This document shows positions 1-9,501 of a DNA stretch of 64,000 nt, piece by piece. The translations under genes were made by a program, and so were the position numbers. Positions within the stretch are counted from its first letter, which is position 1; every line of letters starts with the position of its first letter. Origin of the DNA: Actinokineospora diospyrosa (GTDB taxonomy: Bacteria > Actinomycetota > Actinomycetes > Mycobacteriales > Pseudonocardiaceae); contig NZ_JAMTCO010000002.1 in NCBI RefSeq assembly GCF_024171925.1, forward strand, positions 1-64,000, read 5' to 3'. The notes beneath the pieces were generated by a model. The model was not told where the DNA came from, ran no database searches, and saw only the letters and a list, made by a program, of their open reading frames with translations.

Positions 1-250
1 CCCCCACACAAAACAGGTCCACCCCATCGAGCATTTGGCACCAGCGAGTCCGACTGTCCAGGTGCTGGGAAGGTGGGCTGGGGCGGACCTGACGGAAGGC
101 CGGTTGGCACCGCCGGGTCCGAGTGTCCAGGTGCTGGGTTGGCAGGGCTGACGAGGGCGGGCTGGGATGGCACCGGCCGTTCCGAGTGTCCAGCGGCTGA
201 GCAGGCGGGTTGAGGCGGGCCTGACGGCCGCTGGGTTGGTGCAGCGACTC
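1..250. repeat. Partial third copy of composite repeat (fold-back arm plus tandem array)
   Basis: Bases 1-32 match, with several transitions, the right arm of the 144-bp fold-back element seen complete at 20574 and 33409. They are followed by the same junction sequence (ATTTGGCACCAGCG) and by about three units of the 69-bp tandem array. Orientation is the same as the 33.4-kb copy. The rest of the element lies upstream of the window. The array stops just before the terminator of the chemoreceptor gene. No coding region is credible here. Confidence 0.85.
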
Positions 251-278
251 GTGTATGCCGAGCGAGTGGGGAGAAAGA

Positions 279-314
279 GGTGCCCGCCGGACCCCCAGTG
301 GACCGGCGGGCACC
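279..314 (-). terminator. Rho-independent-like terminator of the chemoreceptor gene
   Basis: A perfect 12-bp inverted repeat (GGTGCCCGCCGG at 279-290 and its complement at 303-314) with a 12-base loop lies directly past the stop of the minus-strand chemoreceptor. On that strand it is followed by a pyrimidine run (CTCTTTCTC). Confidence 0.75.
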
Positions 315-318
315 AAGC

Positions 319-1932
319 TCACAGCTGGAACTTCGCCACCGTGGCGTGCATTTCGCTGCTCATCTGGGAGAGTTCCGTTGCGGCGCGCTGCCACTGGTGG
401 ACGCCGTCGGTGGTGGTGTTGGTGGCGTTCGCGACGCCGGTGATGTTGGTGGTGATGGCTCGGCTGCTGGAGGCGGCTTCGGCCAGGTTGCGGTTCATCT
501 CGTTGGTGGTGGCCGTCTGCTCCTCGACGGCGGCGGCGATGACGATCTGGAAGTCGCTGATGCGGCCGACGGTGTTGACGATCTCGCCGATGGCGGAGAT
601 GGCGTTCGCGGTGTCGGACTGGATGGCCTCGACGCGGCTGATGATGTCCTCGGTGGCCTTGGCGGTCTCCTGGGCGAGGTCCTTGACCTCACCGGCGACG
701 ACGGCGAAGCCCTTGCCCGCGTCGCCCGCGCGGGCGGCCTCGATGGTGGCGTTCAACGCGAGCAGGTTGGTCTGCTCGGCGATCGAGGTGATCACCTTGA
801 CCACGTTGCCGATCTCCGAGGAGGACACGCCCAGCTTGGCGACGGTCTGGTTGGTCTGCTCGGCCACGGTGACCGCCTTGCTGGCGACCTCGGCCGCCTC
901 GCTGGCGTTGTTGGCGATCTGGCGGATCGACTCGCCCATCTCGGTGCCGCCGGTGGCGACGATGTCGACGTTCTGCAGGACCTGCTCGGCGGCGACGCTG
1001 ACCGCGCCAGCCTGGGTGCTGGCGTTGTTCGCCGAGCCCGCGATGTCGGTGGAGACCCTGGTGAGCTCGTCGGCCGCGGTGGACAGCGACTCGGCGTGCG
1101 CCGACAGGCTGGTGACGGTGCTGCGCAGGGACTCGATGGTGCTGTCGACCGCGGTGCCGACCTGGCCGATCTCGTCGGTGGTGCGCAGGTCGACGCGGGT
1201 GGTCAGGTCGCCGTGCTCGAGCTTGCCCAGGGCGCGCACGACCGCGGCGAGCGGGCGCACGACCGAGCGGGTGGCCCACACGCTGAGCACCGCGGCCAGC
1301 AGCAGCGCCACGGCCAGGGTGATGACCAGGGCCCACGTGCTGCCGTTCTGCGCGCTGTCGGCCTCGGCCTTGAGGTCGGCCATCCTGGCGTCGATCGACT
1401 TGGTCAGCTCGGTGGTGACGTCGAGGACCTTGCCGTAGGCCGCGGAGGCCTCGCCGCCGTTGATGCTGTCCATGGACCGGGCGATGCTGGCCTGGGTGCC
1501 GTCCTGCAGCCACGCCATGATCTTGGTGTCCCAGTCGAAGAACTCGTCCCACGCCGGGCGCAGTTGCGCGAACAGGGCCTGCTCGGTGTCGGTCATGGCC
1601 GCGACGTGGCTGGCGTCGAGGTGGGTGTAGACGGCGTTCTTGGCCTTGAGCTCCGCGGCGTGGTTGTACGCGTCGGGGGCGGTGGCGACGGCGACGCCGT
1701 AGGCGCCGGTGTCGGCGATGACCAGGGCCTGCCAGCCGGTCACGTCGGCGGCGTCGTACTTGATGAGGTCGATGTCGTCCTGGACCTGGCGCAGGGTGTC
1801 GAGGCGGCCGCTGATGTCGTCCTGCTTGGCCAGGCCCCACCACCCCGCGCACGCGGCGAAGACGATGAACAAGACCAGGATCGCGAAGGATCCGCCGAGC
1901 CGGGTGCCGACCTTGGCCCTGCCGAGGAACAT
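319..1932 (-). CDS. Methyl-accepting chemotaxis protein
   Basis: A 537-residue membrane chemoreceptor that would signal to a CheA/CheW array. A short basic N-terminus leads into a membrane segment (about residues 13-35). Next come a helical four-helix-bundle-like periplasmic domain (to about 190), a second membrane segment (about 194-216), a HAMP linker and a long C-terminal signalling helix pair. The signalling hairpin is recognisable by [20 protein letters not shown] and [16 protein letters not shown] at 1932 is preferred over in-frame codons further upstream because GGAAGGTGG precedes it at normal spacing and the protein then begins with a typical receptor N-terminus. No che genes are nearby, so it is an orphan receptor. 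Its ligand cannot be read from sequence. Confidence 0.93.
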   Translation of the reverse strand: MFLGRAKVGTRLGGSFAILVLFIVFAACAGWWGLAKQDDISGRLDTLRQVQDDIDLIKYDAADVTGWQALVIADTGAYGVAVATAPDAYNHAAELKAKNAVYTHLDASHVAAMTDTEQALFAQLRPAWDEFFDWDTKIMAWLQDGTQASIARSMDSINGGEASAAYGKVLDVTTELTKSIDARMADLKAEADSAQNGSTWALVITLAVALLLAAVLSVWATRSVVRPLAAVVRALGKLEHGDLTTRVDLRTTDEIGQVGTAVDSTIESLRSTVTSLSAHAESLSTAADELTRVSTDIAGSANNASTQAGAVSVAAEQVLQNVDIVATGGTEMGESIRQIANNASEAAEVASKAVTVAEQTNQTVAKLGVSSSEIGNVVKVITSIAEQTNLLALNATIEAARAGDAGKGFAVVAGEVKDLAQETAKATEDIISRVEAIQSDTANAISAIGEIVNTVGRISDFQIVIAAAVEEQTATTNEMNRNLAEAASSSRAITTNITGVANATNTTTDGVHQWQRAATELSQMSSEMHATVAKFQL

Positions 1933-2159
1933 CGTTGCCACCTTCCAGTGCCCTTGCGGGACGCCGTGTCTTCCTATGGTGGCGTGATCGACCGCGCCCA
2001 CACCGAACTGAGGAACACCGCGGGGTGACTGTGAACACCCTCACTTCCGCTATCGAGCAACCGTTGAGCACCCGAAGTAGCAACCACCTCACAACGGAAC
2101 CACCTAATCGTGGGGCGTTGTCGACCGACAGTGGGGCAGAGACAGGAGGGTGAGTGACG

Positions 2160-2744
2160 ATGCAGGTCAAGAAGAACAGGTCCGGGCTCAAGGCAGCGGC
2201 GGTGGTGGCGACCGGCTTGGTCGCCAGCGCTCTGGTCATCTGGTTCAGCAGCTACGCGGCCTTCTCCGCCAGTACGACCAACAGCGGCAACTCGTTCAAC
2301 TCGGGTTCGGTGTCGATCTCCGACGACGACTCCAACGGGGTGCTCTTCAACGTGTCCGGCCTCAAGCCGGGTGACACCGGATCGCGCTGCATCGAGGTGA
2401 CCTTCACCGGCAACGTGGCGTCCTCGGTCAAGCTCTACACGACCGGGGCCTCGTACACCGGCACCCTCGGCCCGTACCTGGACTTCGTGGTCCGCCAGGG
2501 CACCGGCGGCACCTACGCCGACTGCACCGGGTTCGTCGCCGACGGCGGTGGCCCCCTGCACAACGGCACCTTGGCCACGTTCTCCTCGGGCTACACGAAC
2601 TTCAGCAACGGGATCGGTACTTGGACGCCGTCGACCAACGGCACCAAGAAGACCTTCCAGTTCACCTACACGCTGCAGGACAACAACAGCGCCCAGAGCA
2701 AGAGCGCCGGCATCGGGTTCACCTGGGAAGCCCAGAGCACGTAA
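2160..2744 (+). CDS. TasA/camelysin-like secreted protein with SipW-type signal
   Basis: A 194-residue predicted exported protein. A basic N-terminus (KKNRSGLK) and hydrophobic stretch end in SSYAAFSASTTNSGNSF, the layout of SipW-dependent signal peptides (A-x-F followed by S/T/N-rich sequence). The rest is a small beta-rich domain with two cysteines. The next gene begins with a SipW-like peptidase domain, reproducing the tasA-sipW pairing known from Firmicutes biofilm matrix loci. GGAGGG at 2145-2150 lies 9 bases before ATG 2160. GTG 2154, two codons upstream in frame, is an alternative. By analogy it would be a cell-surface or fibre subunit, but actual polymerisation is inference. Confidence 0.75.
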   Translation: MQVKKNRSGLKAAAVVATGLVASALVIWFSSYAAFSASTTNSGNSFNSGSVSISDDDSNGVLFNVSGLKPGDTGSRCIEVTFTGNVASSVKLYTTGASYTGTLGPYLDFVVRQGTGGTYADCTGFVADGGGPLHNGTLATFSSGYTNFSNGIGTWTPSTNGTKKTFQFTYTLQDNNSAQSKSAGIGFTWEAQST

Positions 2745-2765
2745 GACCACTTGGAAGACTGAGAA

Positions 2766-2783
2766 CACTCACTTAAGTGAGTG
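2766..2783. promoter_or_regulatory. Perfect 18-bp palindrome before the peptidase gene
   Basis: CACTCACTTAAGTGAGTG is a perfect palindrome centred on TTAA. It sits 22 bases after the stop of the TasA-like gene and ends three bases before the GGAGG ribosome site of the next gene. It has the size of a TetR- or GntR-family operator. It could also form a short intercistronic hairpin. No cognate regulator is visible next door. Confidence 0.6.
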
Positions 2784-2795
2784 CTGGAGGACGCT

Positions 2796-5700
2796 GTGAA
2801 CGCCAAGAACGCCGCTCGACTGCTGGGCTATGTGCCCACGGTCGCGGCGTTCTTGGCGCAAGCGGTGTTGTCCACTTTGGTGTGGCTGCTCGCGTGGTGC
2901 GTACTGCCCTACATCGTCTCCTGGCACTCCTACGTGGTGCTGTCGGGTTCGATGGCGCCTGCTATCCGCACAGGTGATGTTGTCATCGTGGGCACGCTGC
3001 TCACCGATCACCCCGCTGCGGGCGCCGTTATCGCGTTCGATGACCCCGCGCACGACAACCGCGTCTTGATGCACCGCATCATCAAGCTCAACGACGATGC
3101 CACCTTCGTGACCAAGGGTGATGCCAACCCGGAGGCCGACAGCACTCCCGTGACCGAGGACGACGTCCTCGGTCAGGGCAGACTGCGGGTGCCGTGGGTC
3201 GGGTTGCCCGCCTACTGGGCACAGACCAAGAACTGGTTCGCGCTAGGTGCGAGCCTTGTCGCCCTCGGTGGGCTGGTCGTACTTGCTTGGGAACGCCGTA
3301 GTCGCGGGCAACCGCCCCCGACAGATCTACCGCCCACTTCGGGCAGGCATCGCAAGCATCCGTTCGACGTCACCAGGCGTCGGACGGATAAGCGCGTTTC
3401 CGCCACGGTAGCGCTAGGCGTCATTCTGGCGATCGTGCTGGAGAGCGGTGGATTCGCCAAGTTTGTTTCCACGAGTACGACGTCCGGTAACGCCCTTGGC
3501 ACTGCGGCATCCTTCCCTACGTACTCGGCCTCGGTCACCGGCGACAGCCCGTTGTTCTACCACCGGCAGGACGAGGCTCAGTCCTCTTCGGCTACCAGCA
3601 CAGCGGCTGACTCATCGGGAAACAGCCGTCCCGGTCAGTACAACGCGCCCACCAACGGGCCTTACACTTACTGGCGTTTCGACGACGCCAGCGGCATCGC
3701 GGCGTCGGACAGTTCCGGCGGCGCCAACTCGGGCACCCTGATCAACGGTCCCACGTGGTCGACCGGGCTGACCGGGTCCGCGGTGACCTTCGATGGAGTC
3801 AACGACCGTGTCGTCAGTACCGGCCCGTCCGCCAACACCGACACCAGCTTCAGTGTCTCCGTGTGGGTAAGGACCAGTACCGCCTCGTCGACCGCGGTAG
3901 CCCTGTCGCAGGCAGGCAACACCCACAACGCCTGGTACATCTATACCCAGAGCGGCAAGTGGCGCTTCGGCCTGCCTCGAAGTGATGTCGCGAACCCCAC
4001 CGAAGACTATGTAATCTCGTCGACCTCGGTTGCTTCCAACACGTGGACCCACATCGTCGGTGTGTACGACGACCCCAACAACGCTTTCCGCATCTATGTC
4101 AACGGTTCTCTGGAGGCCAGCGGCCCTCGCTCGGACTCCTACGAGTGGCGAGCCGGGGGCGTCATGGCGGCAGGCGGCGTGCTCATCAATGGGTCGTGGC
4201 TGTACCCGTGGGCAGGCTCTATCGATGACGTGCGGGTCTACTCGCGCGTGCTTGGTGCCAGCGAGATCTCCGGCATCATGGGCGCGGCCACGGCGCCTAA
4301 CGCGCAGTACGCCTTCGAGCAGAGCGGATCGGTACTGACCGACTCCGGCCCCAACGGTTACAACGGCACCATCAGCGGTGCGACCTGGAACACCAACGGC
4401 CACACCACTCGATCGCTGACCTTCGACGGCGTGGATGACTACGTCACCGCGTCGCACTTCTCGCTGCGCACCGACACCAGCTTCACGGCGTCGGCATGGA
4501 TGTACATCAGCAGCTCGGGTGGCGTTGACAGGACAATTCTGTCCAAAGACAGCGTCAACAACAGCAGCTTCTCCCTGACCTACGTGGCCTCGACGGGCAA
4601 GTTCGCCTTCATCATGCCCACGTCCGACACAGTCGGCTCGGCCACCGTCTCCGCGACCACGAGCAACCCGGCGGTGGCCAACGCGTGGATGAACGTTCTC
4701 GGGGTGTGGGACGCGGCCGCGGGGCAGATGCGTATCTACCTCAACGGCACCTTGGAGTCCACGGTCAGTCGGACCGGTGGGTGGAACGGACTCGGATCCA
4801 TCTCTATCGGTCGCGGCCAGCGCAGCGGTTCTTACGTCGACTACTGGCCCGGGCGAATCGATGACGTCGCCCTCTACAACCGCGTGCTCAGCTCGTCCGA
4901 CGTGGAAGACGCCTACACCCGGCCCACGCTTGACTGGCAGTTCAACGACAACATCGCCACGACCGTGTCCGACTCCTCGGGCAACGGCAACACCGGCGCG
5001 CTCAATGCCGTGCAGTGGACTGATTCCGGCTACGAAGGCACTGCGGGCATCTACAACGGGTCGAGCAGCTGGACCGTCAGCCAGTCGCCCGCGATCCGCA
5101 CCGACTTCACCTTCACCGCGTCCGCGTGGGTCTATATGACAACACCGTCGCAGGACCGCGCCGTAGTGTCTCAACAGGGCACGATAGGCAGCGCGTTCAT
5201 GCTTGGCGCGGACATCGCATCCGTGAAGTGGGTGTTCCGCATGCCAAGAACCGATGGCAACTCGCCCACCTACGACACGGTCTACAGCACAGCCGACGCT
5301 ACCCAAAACCGTTGGTACCACCTCGTTGGCGTGTTCTTCGCGGGCTCCCAGCTCATGCGGTTCTACGTCGACGGCGTCCTCCAGGGCAGCGTCTCGCATC
5401 CCGGCGCCTGGAACGCGACCAACCCGTTGCAGGTCGGTCGCGCGCTGCGCAGCGGCAGCCAGATGGACTACTTCGACGGCATCATCGACAAGGTCCGCAC
5501 CATCCAGGCGGGTCTGTCGACCGCGCAGGTGCAGAATCTCTACAACGCTGGCGCGCCCGCTCCGGCCGCGCTCCCGGTCGCGGGGGCTCTGTCGCCCATG
5601 AACGCGGCTCAACCCGGTGCGCTGCAAGGTGCGCAGCAAGGGCAGAGCTCCAGTACGGCGACCGGGTTCAACGGAACGACCAACGCGACCAACTTGACCA

Positions 5701-6173
5701 GCTTCGCCAACCCCACGAACTTCACGATCGAGGCCTGGTTCAAGGTAAGCGGCAACTGGGGCGGGCTGATCGGGGGCTTCTTCGACACGGTCAGCGTTAG
5801 CAGTACCGCCAGAGACAGGGTTGTGTACTTAGACAGCGCCGGTCGGGTGACGTTCGCCGTCAACCCGGCCGGTGGGATCAAATCGGTCAACTCGGTGGCT
5901 TCGTACAACGACGGCACATGGCACCACATGGCGGCTAGCCTCGGCTCAGCGGGCATGAAGCTCTATGTCGACGGAGTGCTTGTCGCACAGGACGCGGCAA
6001 CTACGACAGCGCAGAACTACACCGGGTACTGGCGATGGGGTGGCGGCATCCTCACCAACTACCCCAACCGACCGATCAGCGACTACCTCGTCGGGGCCCT
6101 GGACGAGTACGCGGTCTACGGGTCCCAGCTGAGTGACGCCCAGATCCGGCGTCACTATCACGCGAACCACTGA
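2796..6173 (+). CDS. ER-type (SipW-like) signal peptidase fused to four LamG domains
   Basis: A 1125-residue membrane protein. Segment 1 (about 13-41) precedes an extracellular S26B-type peptidase domain with Ser52 (SGSM), His93 (LMHR) and Asp109 (KGDAN). The His in place of Lys marks the ER/SipW class. Segment 2 (about 147-165) returns to the cytoplasm, followed by a strongly basic loop and a third hydrophobic stretch (about 203-218). The latter ends in FAKFVSTSTTSGN and looks like a second SipW-type signal. From about residue 290 there are four LamG/concanavalin-like repeats, each with WxF...DSSG...LTFDGVDD...SVWV and a late IDDVRVY strand. GTG 2796 is chosen because GGAGG (2786-2790) lies 5 bases upstream. 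Ordinary SipW proteins are about 190 residues, so the extra 900 form a fused cargo, probably released by self-cleavage (inference). Confidence 0.85.
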   Translation: MNAKNAARLLGYVPTVAAFLAQAVLSTLVWLLAWCVLPYIVSWHSYVVLSGSMAPAIRTGDVVIVGTLLTDHPAAGAVIAFDDPAHDNRVLMHRIIKLNDDATFVTKGDANPEADSTPVTEDDVLGQGRLRVPWVGLPAYWAQTKNWFALGASLVALGGLVVLAWERRSRGQPPPTDLPPTSGRHRKHPFDVTRRRTDKRVSATVALGVILAIVLESGGFAKFVSTSTTSGNALGTAASFPTYSASVTGDSPLFYHRQDEAQSSSATSTAADSSGNSRPGQYNAPTNGPYTYWRFDDASGIAASDSSGGANSGTLINGPTWSTGLTGSAVTFDGVNDRVVSTGPSANTDTSFSVSVWVRTSTASSTAVALSQAGNTHNAWYIYTQSGKWRFGLPRSDVANPTEDYVISSTSVASNTWTHIVGVYDDPNNAFRIYVNGSLEASGPRSDSYEWRAGGVMAAGGVLINGSWLYPWAGSIDDVRVYSRVLGASEISGIMGAATAPNAQYAFEQSGSVLTDSGPNGYNGTISGATWNTNGHTTRSLTFDGVDDYVTASHFSLRTDTSFTASAWMYISSSGGVDRTILSKDSVNNSSFSLTYVASTGKFAFIMPTSDTVGSATVSATTSNPAVANAWMNVLGVWDAAAGQMRIYLNGTLESTVSRTGGWNGLGSISIGRGQRSGSYVDYWPGRIDDVALYNRVLSSSDVEDAYTRPTLDWQFNDNIATTVSDSSGNGNTGALNAVQWTDSGYEGTAGIYNGSSSWTVSQSPAIRTDFTFTASAWVYMTTPSQDRAVVSQQGTIGSAFMLGADIASVKWVFRMPRTDGNSPTYDTVYSTADATQNRWYHLVGVFFAGSQLMRFYVDGVLQGSVSHPGAWNATNPLQVGRALRSGSQMDYFDGIIDKVRTIQAGLSTAQVQNLYNAGAPAPAALPVAGALSPMNAAQPGALQGAQQGQSSSTATGFNGTTNATNLTSFANPTNFTIEAWFKVSGNWGGLIGGFFDTVSVSSTARDRVVYLDSAGRVTFAVNPAGGIKSVNSVASYNDGTWHHMAASLGSAGMKLYVDGVLVAQDAATTTAQNYTGYWRWGGGILTNYPNRPISDYLVGALDEYAVYGSQLSDAQIRRHYHANH

Positions 6174-6311
6174 CGCGGCCCCGAAAGTGTCCACTCTGTG
6201 TCAACCGGACAGTGTGGCGTGGCCCCACCCGAATTGTCGTACCCCGAGAGCACAATGCGGGGGCACGGGTCGAGCGTGACCGACCCGGGAATCCGGATCG
6301 GGGGTCTGGTG

Positions 6312-8894
6312 ATGCGTCAACTTTCGCGGCGACCACCGTCGCGGCGCGCGCCGCTGGCGGTCGTCGTGTTGGCGGTGGTCGCCGCCGTGCTCGTCTCGGT
6401 GTTCGCCGAGCCGGGCCGGGTGGTGGGGCGGCCGAGCGCGGCGGCCGCCGCGGATCTCGGGGCGTCCGCGCTCGGTCGACTGGCCGAGCTCGGCGACCTG
6501 AGGCTGCGCGGCACCCTGGAAACCGAGGGCGGCATCGGGCTCGGCATCGATGTCGTCGCGCTCGCGGGCGGGGAGACCACCGCGTCGGTCACCGACGGCG
6601 CGGGCGGGGCCGCCACCTTCGTCGCGGTGGACGACCGGGTCGTGGTCAACGCCAACGCCGCGTGGTGGCTCAACACCGTGCCGGTCTACGCCCACCAGAT
6701 CGCGGGCAAGTGGGTCAAGGCGACCGAGGACATGGGCTTCCCGATCGGGATGCTGACGGCGTTGTCGGGCAAGCGGTTGCGCGACATGTTCGCGGGCGAC
6801 GACTGGACCGCCGAGCCGACCGTCTACGTAGACGGCACCCGCGCGATGGCGCTGTCCCCACGGGGGTCGCCGTGGACGGTGTACCTGGCTACTGAGGGTG
6901 GCACCCGGCTGCTCGGCGTCGGCGGACCATTGGCGGCCACCGGCGACAAACTCCGCAAACTCGGTGGCCGCGCTCAAGCGGCGAACTTCCCGTACGCGTT
7001 GGTCAGCACCAGCGGCGTGGACGACCCGTGCCGGGAGAGCACCGGCCGCGCCCTCGCCGATGCCCAGCAGCAGGCGGCGACCGCCCCGGCGCCGCCGCCG
7101 GTGCCCGAGCCCAACCACGGGCCGAGCATCTCCGTCACGGTGCTGCCTTCCGGGACGTGCATGACCCCGATGTGCCCCACCGCGGTCGAGGTCCGCAACG
7201 CCGGTGACGAGACCGCCACCGGCATGCTCTCGGTGACCTCGACCAGCGGCGGCGGGGGAGTGCTGCCGATCTCCCTCGGCCCGCTGCAGTCCACCCAGCA
7301 GGTCTTCCAGGTGCTCAACCCGGCGTCCAGTTGCACCCAGACCTGCACCCGGCCGTACACGGTCACCGCGTTCGCGCAGGTCACGGCGGTGGCGGGGCCG
7401 GATCTGGACACCGGGAAGCGACTGCACGAGCGCGGCGTGGACCCGAACCGGCCGGTGCCGGGCAAGCCGGCGGTCGCCGGGCCGGACGTCAACTCGGTGA
7501 TCGACAAGCTGTCCACGCCGGGGCCCGCGGTCGCGGGGTTCGCCAGGCAGGGCGACCCGCTGCTCGACGAGGTCGTCGGCATCGTGCAGAAGTCCGGTGA
7601 CGCCCGGCTGCTGAGCCTGCTGACCGTGCTCGCCAAGCACCCGGCGATCGCGGTGGACGCGGGTGCGCCCAGCCCGGCGATCGCGCTCGCGAGGGCGGCG
7701 GTGAAGGGCAAGGGGCCCGAGCGGTTGGCCGCGAGGCAGGCGTTGTCGTTGTTGTCGCAGCTGGCCCAGGAGGGCGGGCGGACGCCGAACACGCTGCGGG
7801 TGGACAAGGGGTTGCTGGTCGACGCGCAGGCCAAGCGGGTCTACTCGATCGCGTCGGTGACCAACCCGGAGGACCGCGACCAGCGGGTGTACGACGCGGT
7901 CGACAAGGGCGTCCAGGCGTTCGCGGGCGTCGACACCACCGGCCTCGCCAAGGTCCTCGTCCTCGACTTCGGTGACGCGTTCCCCGCCTACGGCCAGGTC
8001 CAGCGCAACATCCTGGTCGACCAGCTCAGCTTGCACACCGCGGGCGGCAAGCGACTGATCGATCTGCTTCGTGACGCCACCGGGGAACCGGCTATAGCCG
8101 AGCTGATGGTCGCCAACAGGCTCACTCGAGCGCATGTACCGGGCGGCAGGTACGTCTTCGGTGTCGACGACGTGCGGGCCCTCTTGCACCAACGGCCCAC
8201 GGCAGCGCCAACGAAGAAGCCAACCAGTAAGGACCTCGTCTACACCGCCCCCAACTTCGAGCACATGCTCCAAGGCGACCCGTACGACCCGGCCAACCCC
8301 GGCAAGCAGGATCGAGGCGGACACGCTTCGGGCGCGGGTGGGCCGAACAAGACCGAGTTTCCCAAGGCTTGGACGCCTGACGACATCAAGGAAGCCATCG
8401 CGCAGGTTGTCGACCAAGGCAACACAGTCGACAAGCAGCTCCAGCCCACCAATGACCCTCGCGCCGACCGCAACCACATGAACGCGCAGGTGTGGTCTTG
8501 GCGCTACCTGGGGCAGGCGACGGTCAAGGGGATCACCGTCGAACTGGACCTCTATGTCTATGAAGACGGCGTGTTCAGGAACGGCTACCCGTCAGATAGA
8601 GGAGCAGGACCCAACAAGATCGCCACTCGCGATCAGGTCCACGTCGACAAGACGACGACTCTCGACGATCGAACCATCTTCAAGAACCCGCCGAGCCCGC
8701 CCGCCGACCCCCAGCTCAACGGAGCCCGGACGTTTCCGCCGCGCTACAACCAGACCGCTGACACCTGGGAGTACCCGGCGGTAGCGCGTGATGGGCGGCC
8801 CGCGCTGGACCAATCGGGCAACCCGGTCGTCTACACCACCGACCTCGCGGGGGTCCCGATACCGGGCTCGCCCGTCCCGGTGGCAGGGTGTTGA
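6312..8894 (+). CDS. Secreted polymorphic toxin with C-terminal EndoU-like nuclease domain
   Basis: An 860-residue protein. A basic N-terminus (RRPPSRRAP) and one hydrophobic segment suggest export or membrane anchoring. A long variable middle follows: an LppX/LolA-like beta region to about 210, a Pro-rich linker, a Cys-containing Ig-like stretch and a helical region. The last 200 residues carry EHMLQGD, GGHASGAGGPNKTEFPKAW and a DGVFRNGYP strand, the layout of bacterial EndoU RNases (two catalytic His plus a TEFP element). The next gene starts within 3 bases of the stop, the usual toxin-immunity arrangement. ATG 6312 gives the first plausible export signal. Upstream in-frame codons add only a Pro/Gly-rich tail. 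Assignment to EndoU is from motif pattern only. Confidence 0.65.
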   Translation: MRQLSRRPPSRRAPLAVVVLAVVAAVLVSVFAEPGRVVGRPSAAAAADLGASALGRLAELGDLRLRGTLETEGGIGLGIDVVALAGGETTASVTDGAGGAATFVAVDDRVVVNANAAWWLNTVPVYAHQIAGKWVKATEDMGFPIGMLTALSGKRLRDMFAGDDWTAEPTVYVDGTRAMALSPRGSPWTVYLATEGGTRLLGVGGPLAATGDKLRKLGGRAQAANFPYALVSTSGVDDPCRESTGRALADAQQQAATAPAPPPVPEPNHGPSISVTVLPSGTCMTPMCPTAVEVRNAGDETATGMLSVTSTSGGGGVLPISLGPLQSTQQVFQVLNPASSCTQTCTRPYTVTAFAQVTAVAGPDLDTGKRLHERGVDPNRPVPGKPAVAGPDVNSVIDKLSTPGPAVAGFARQGDPLLDEVVGIVQKSGDARLLSLLTVLAKHPAIAVDAGAPSPAIALARAAVKGKGPERLAARQALSLLSQLAQEGGRTPNTLRVDKGLLVDAQAKRVYSIASVTNPEDRDQRVYDAVDKGVQAFAGVDTTGLAKVLVLDFGDAFPAYGQVQRNILVDQLSLHTAGGKRLIDLLRDATGEPAIAELMVANRLTRAHVPGGRYVFGVDDVRALLHQRPTAAPTKKPTSKDLVYTAPNFEHMLQGDPYDPANPGKQDRGGHASGAGGPNKTEFPKAWTPDDIKEAIAQVVDQGNTVDKQLQPTNDPRADRNHMNAQVWSWRYLGQATVKGITVELDLYVYEDGVFRNGYPSDRGAGPNKIATRDQVHVDKTTTLDDRTIFKNPPSPPADPQLNGARTFPPRYNQTADTWEYPAVARDGRPALDQSGNPVVYTTDLAGVPIPGSPVPVAGC

Positions 8895-8896
8895 CC

Positions 8897-9421
8897 GTGA
8901 ACGCCTGGGTGACCGTGCTCCGCCGCCTCGCGGGGCGCCTGCCGGACGACGACCTGGCCGTGCTGCGCGCCACCCTGGGGGCCGGTGAGCTGGCCGACCT
9001 CGAGCGGACCCTGCTGTTCGCCCTGGCCGACCACGGCGTCGGCTTGACCGACGTGGAGCGGGAACTGCTCGCGGGGGAGGGTGTGCGGGTGGACAGCCCG
9101 ATCATCGCGGACCTGCCGCCCCCTGCCGCCGCCGACACCCGGTTCGTGCCGGAACCCGCTGAGTCCACAGTGGATGATCAGGTCCGGGCGACGACGGCCA
9201 CCTACCCGACCCTGCGGCGGGTGCTGCGGGCCAGGCGGGTGGCGGGGGACCAGCTCGTCTACGTGGTCGAGCTGGCCGGGGGCAGTGTCGCCAACGCCCA
9301 GGCCGCGCTGCACTGGGGCATGGACGGCGCCCTGCTGGAGGTCGTGCTCGCGGGGGAGGACCTGCCGCCCTACCAGGCGGCCGCCCTGGCGGCCGGGGTC
9401 GAGTTGGCAACTGTGATCTGA
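8897..9421 (+). CDS. Candidate immunity protein of the EndoU-like toxin
   Basis: A 174-residue cytoplasmic, acidic, Leu/Ala-rich protein without signal peptide or recognised domain. GTG 8897 lies 8 bases after GCAGGG (8883-8888) and just past the toxin stop. GTG 8888, overlapping the stop, is an alternative. The first 60 residues look helical and the C-terminal 60 alternate strand and helix (QLVYVVELAGGSVANAQAALHWGMDG). Function is inferred only from tight coupling to the toxin gene. A downstream inverted repeat (GTCGGGAT at 9422-9429, complement at 9460-9467) separates it from the peroxiredoxin. Confidence 0.5.
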   Translation: MNAWVTVLRRLAGRLPDDDLAVLRATLGAGELADLERTLLFALADHGVGLTDVERELLAGEGVRVDSPIIADLPPPAAADTRFVPEPAESTVDDQVRATTATYPTLRRVLRARRVAGDQLVYVVELAGGSVANAQAALHWGMDGALLEVVLAGEDLPPYQAAALAAGVELATVI

Positions 9422-9501
9422 GTCGGGATCCTGTTCCGCGTCGCGCCGCCATCCCTAGAATCCCGACAAAATGTCCTGACATCGGAGAAGAGGACCCCCT
9501 G

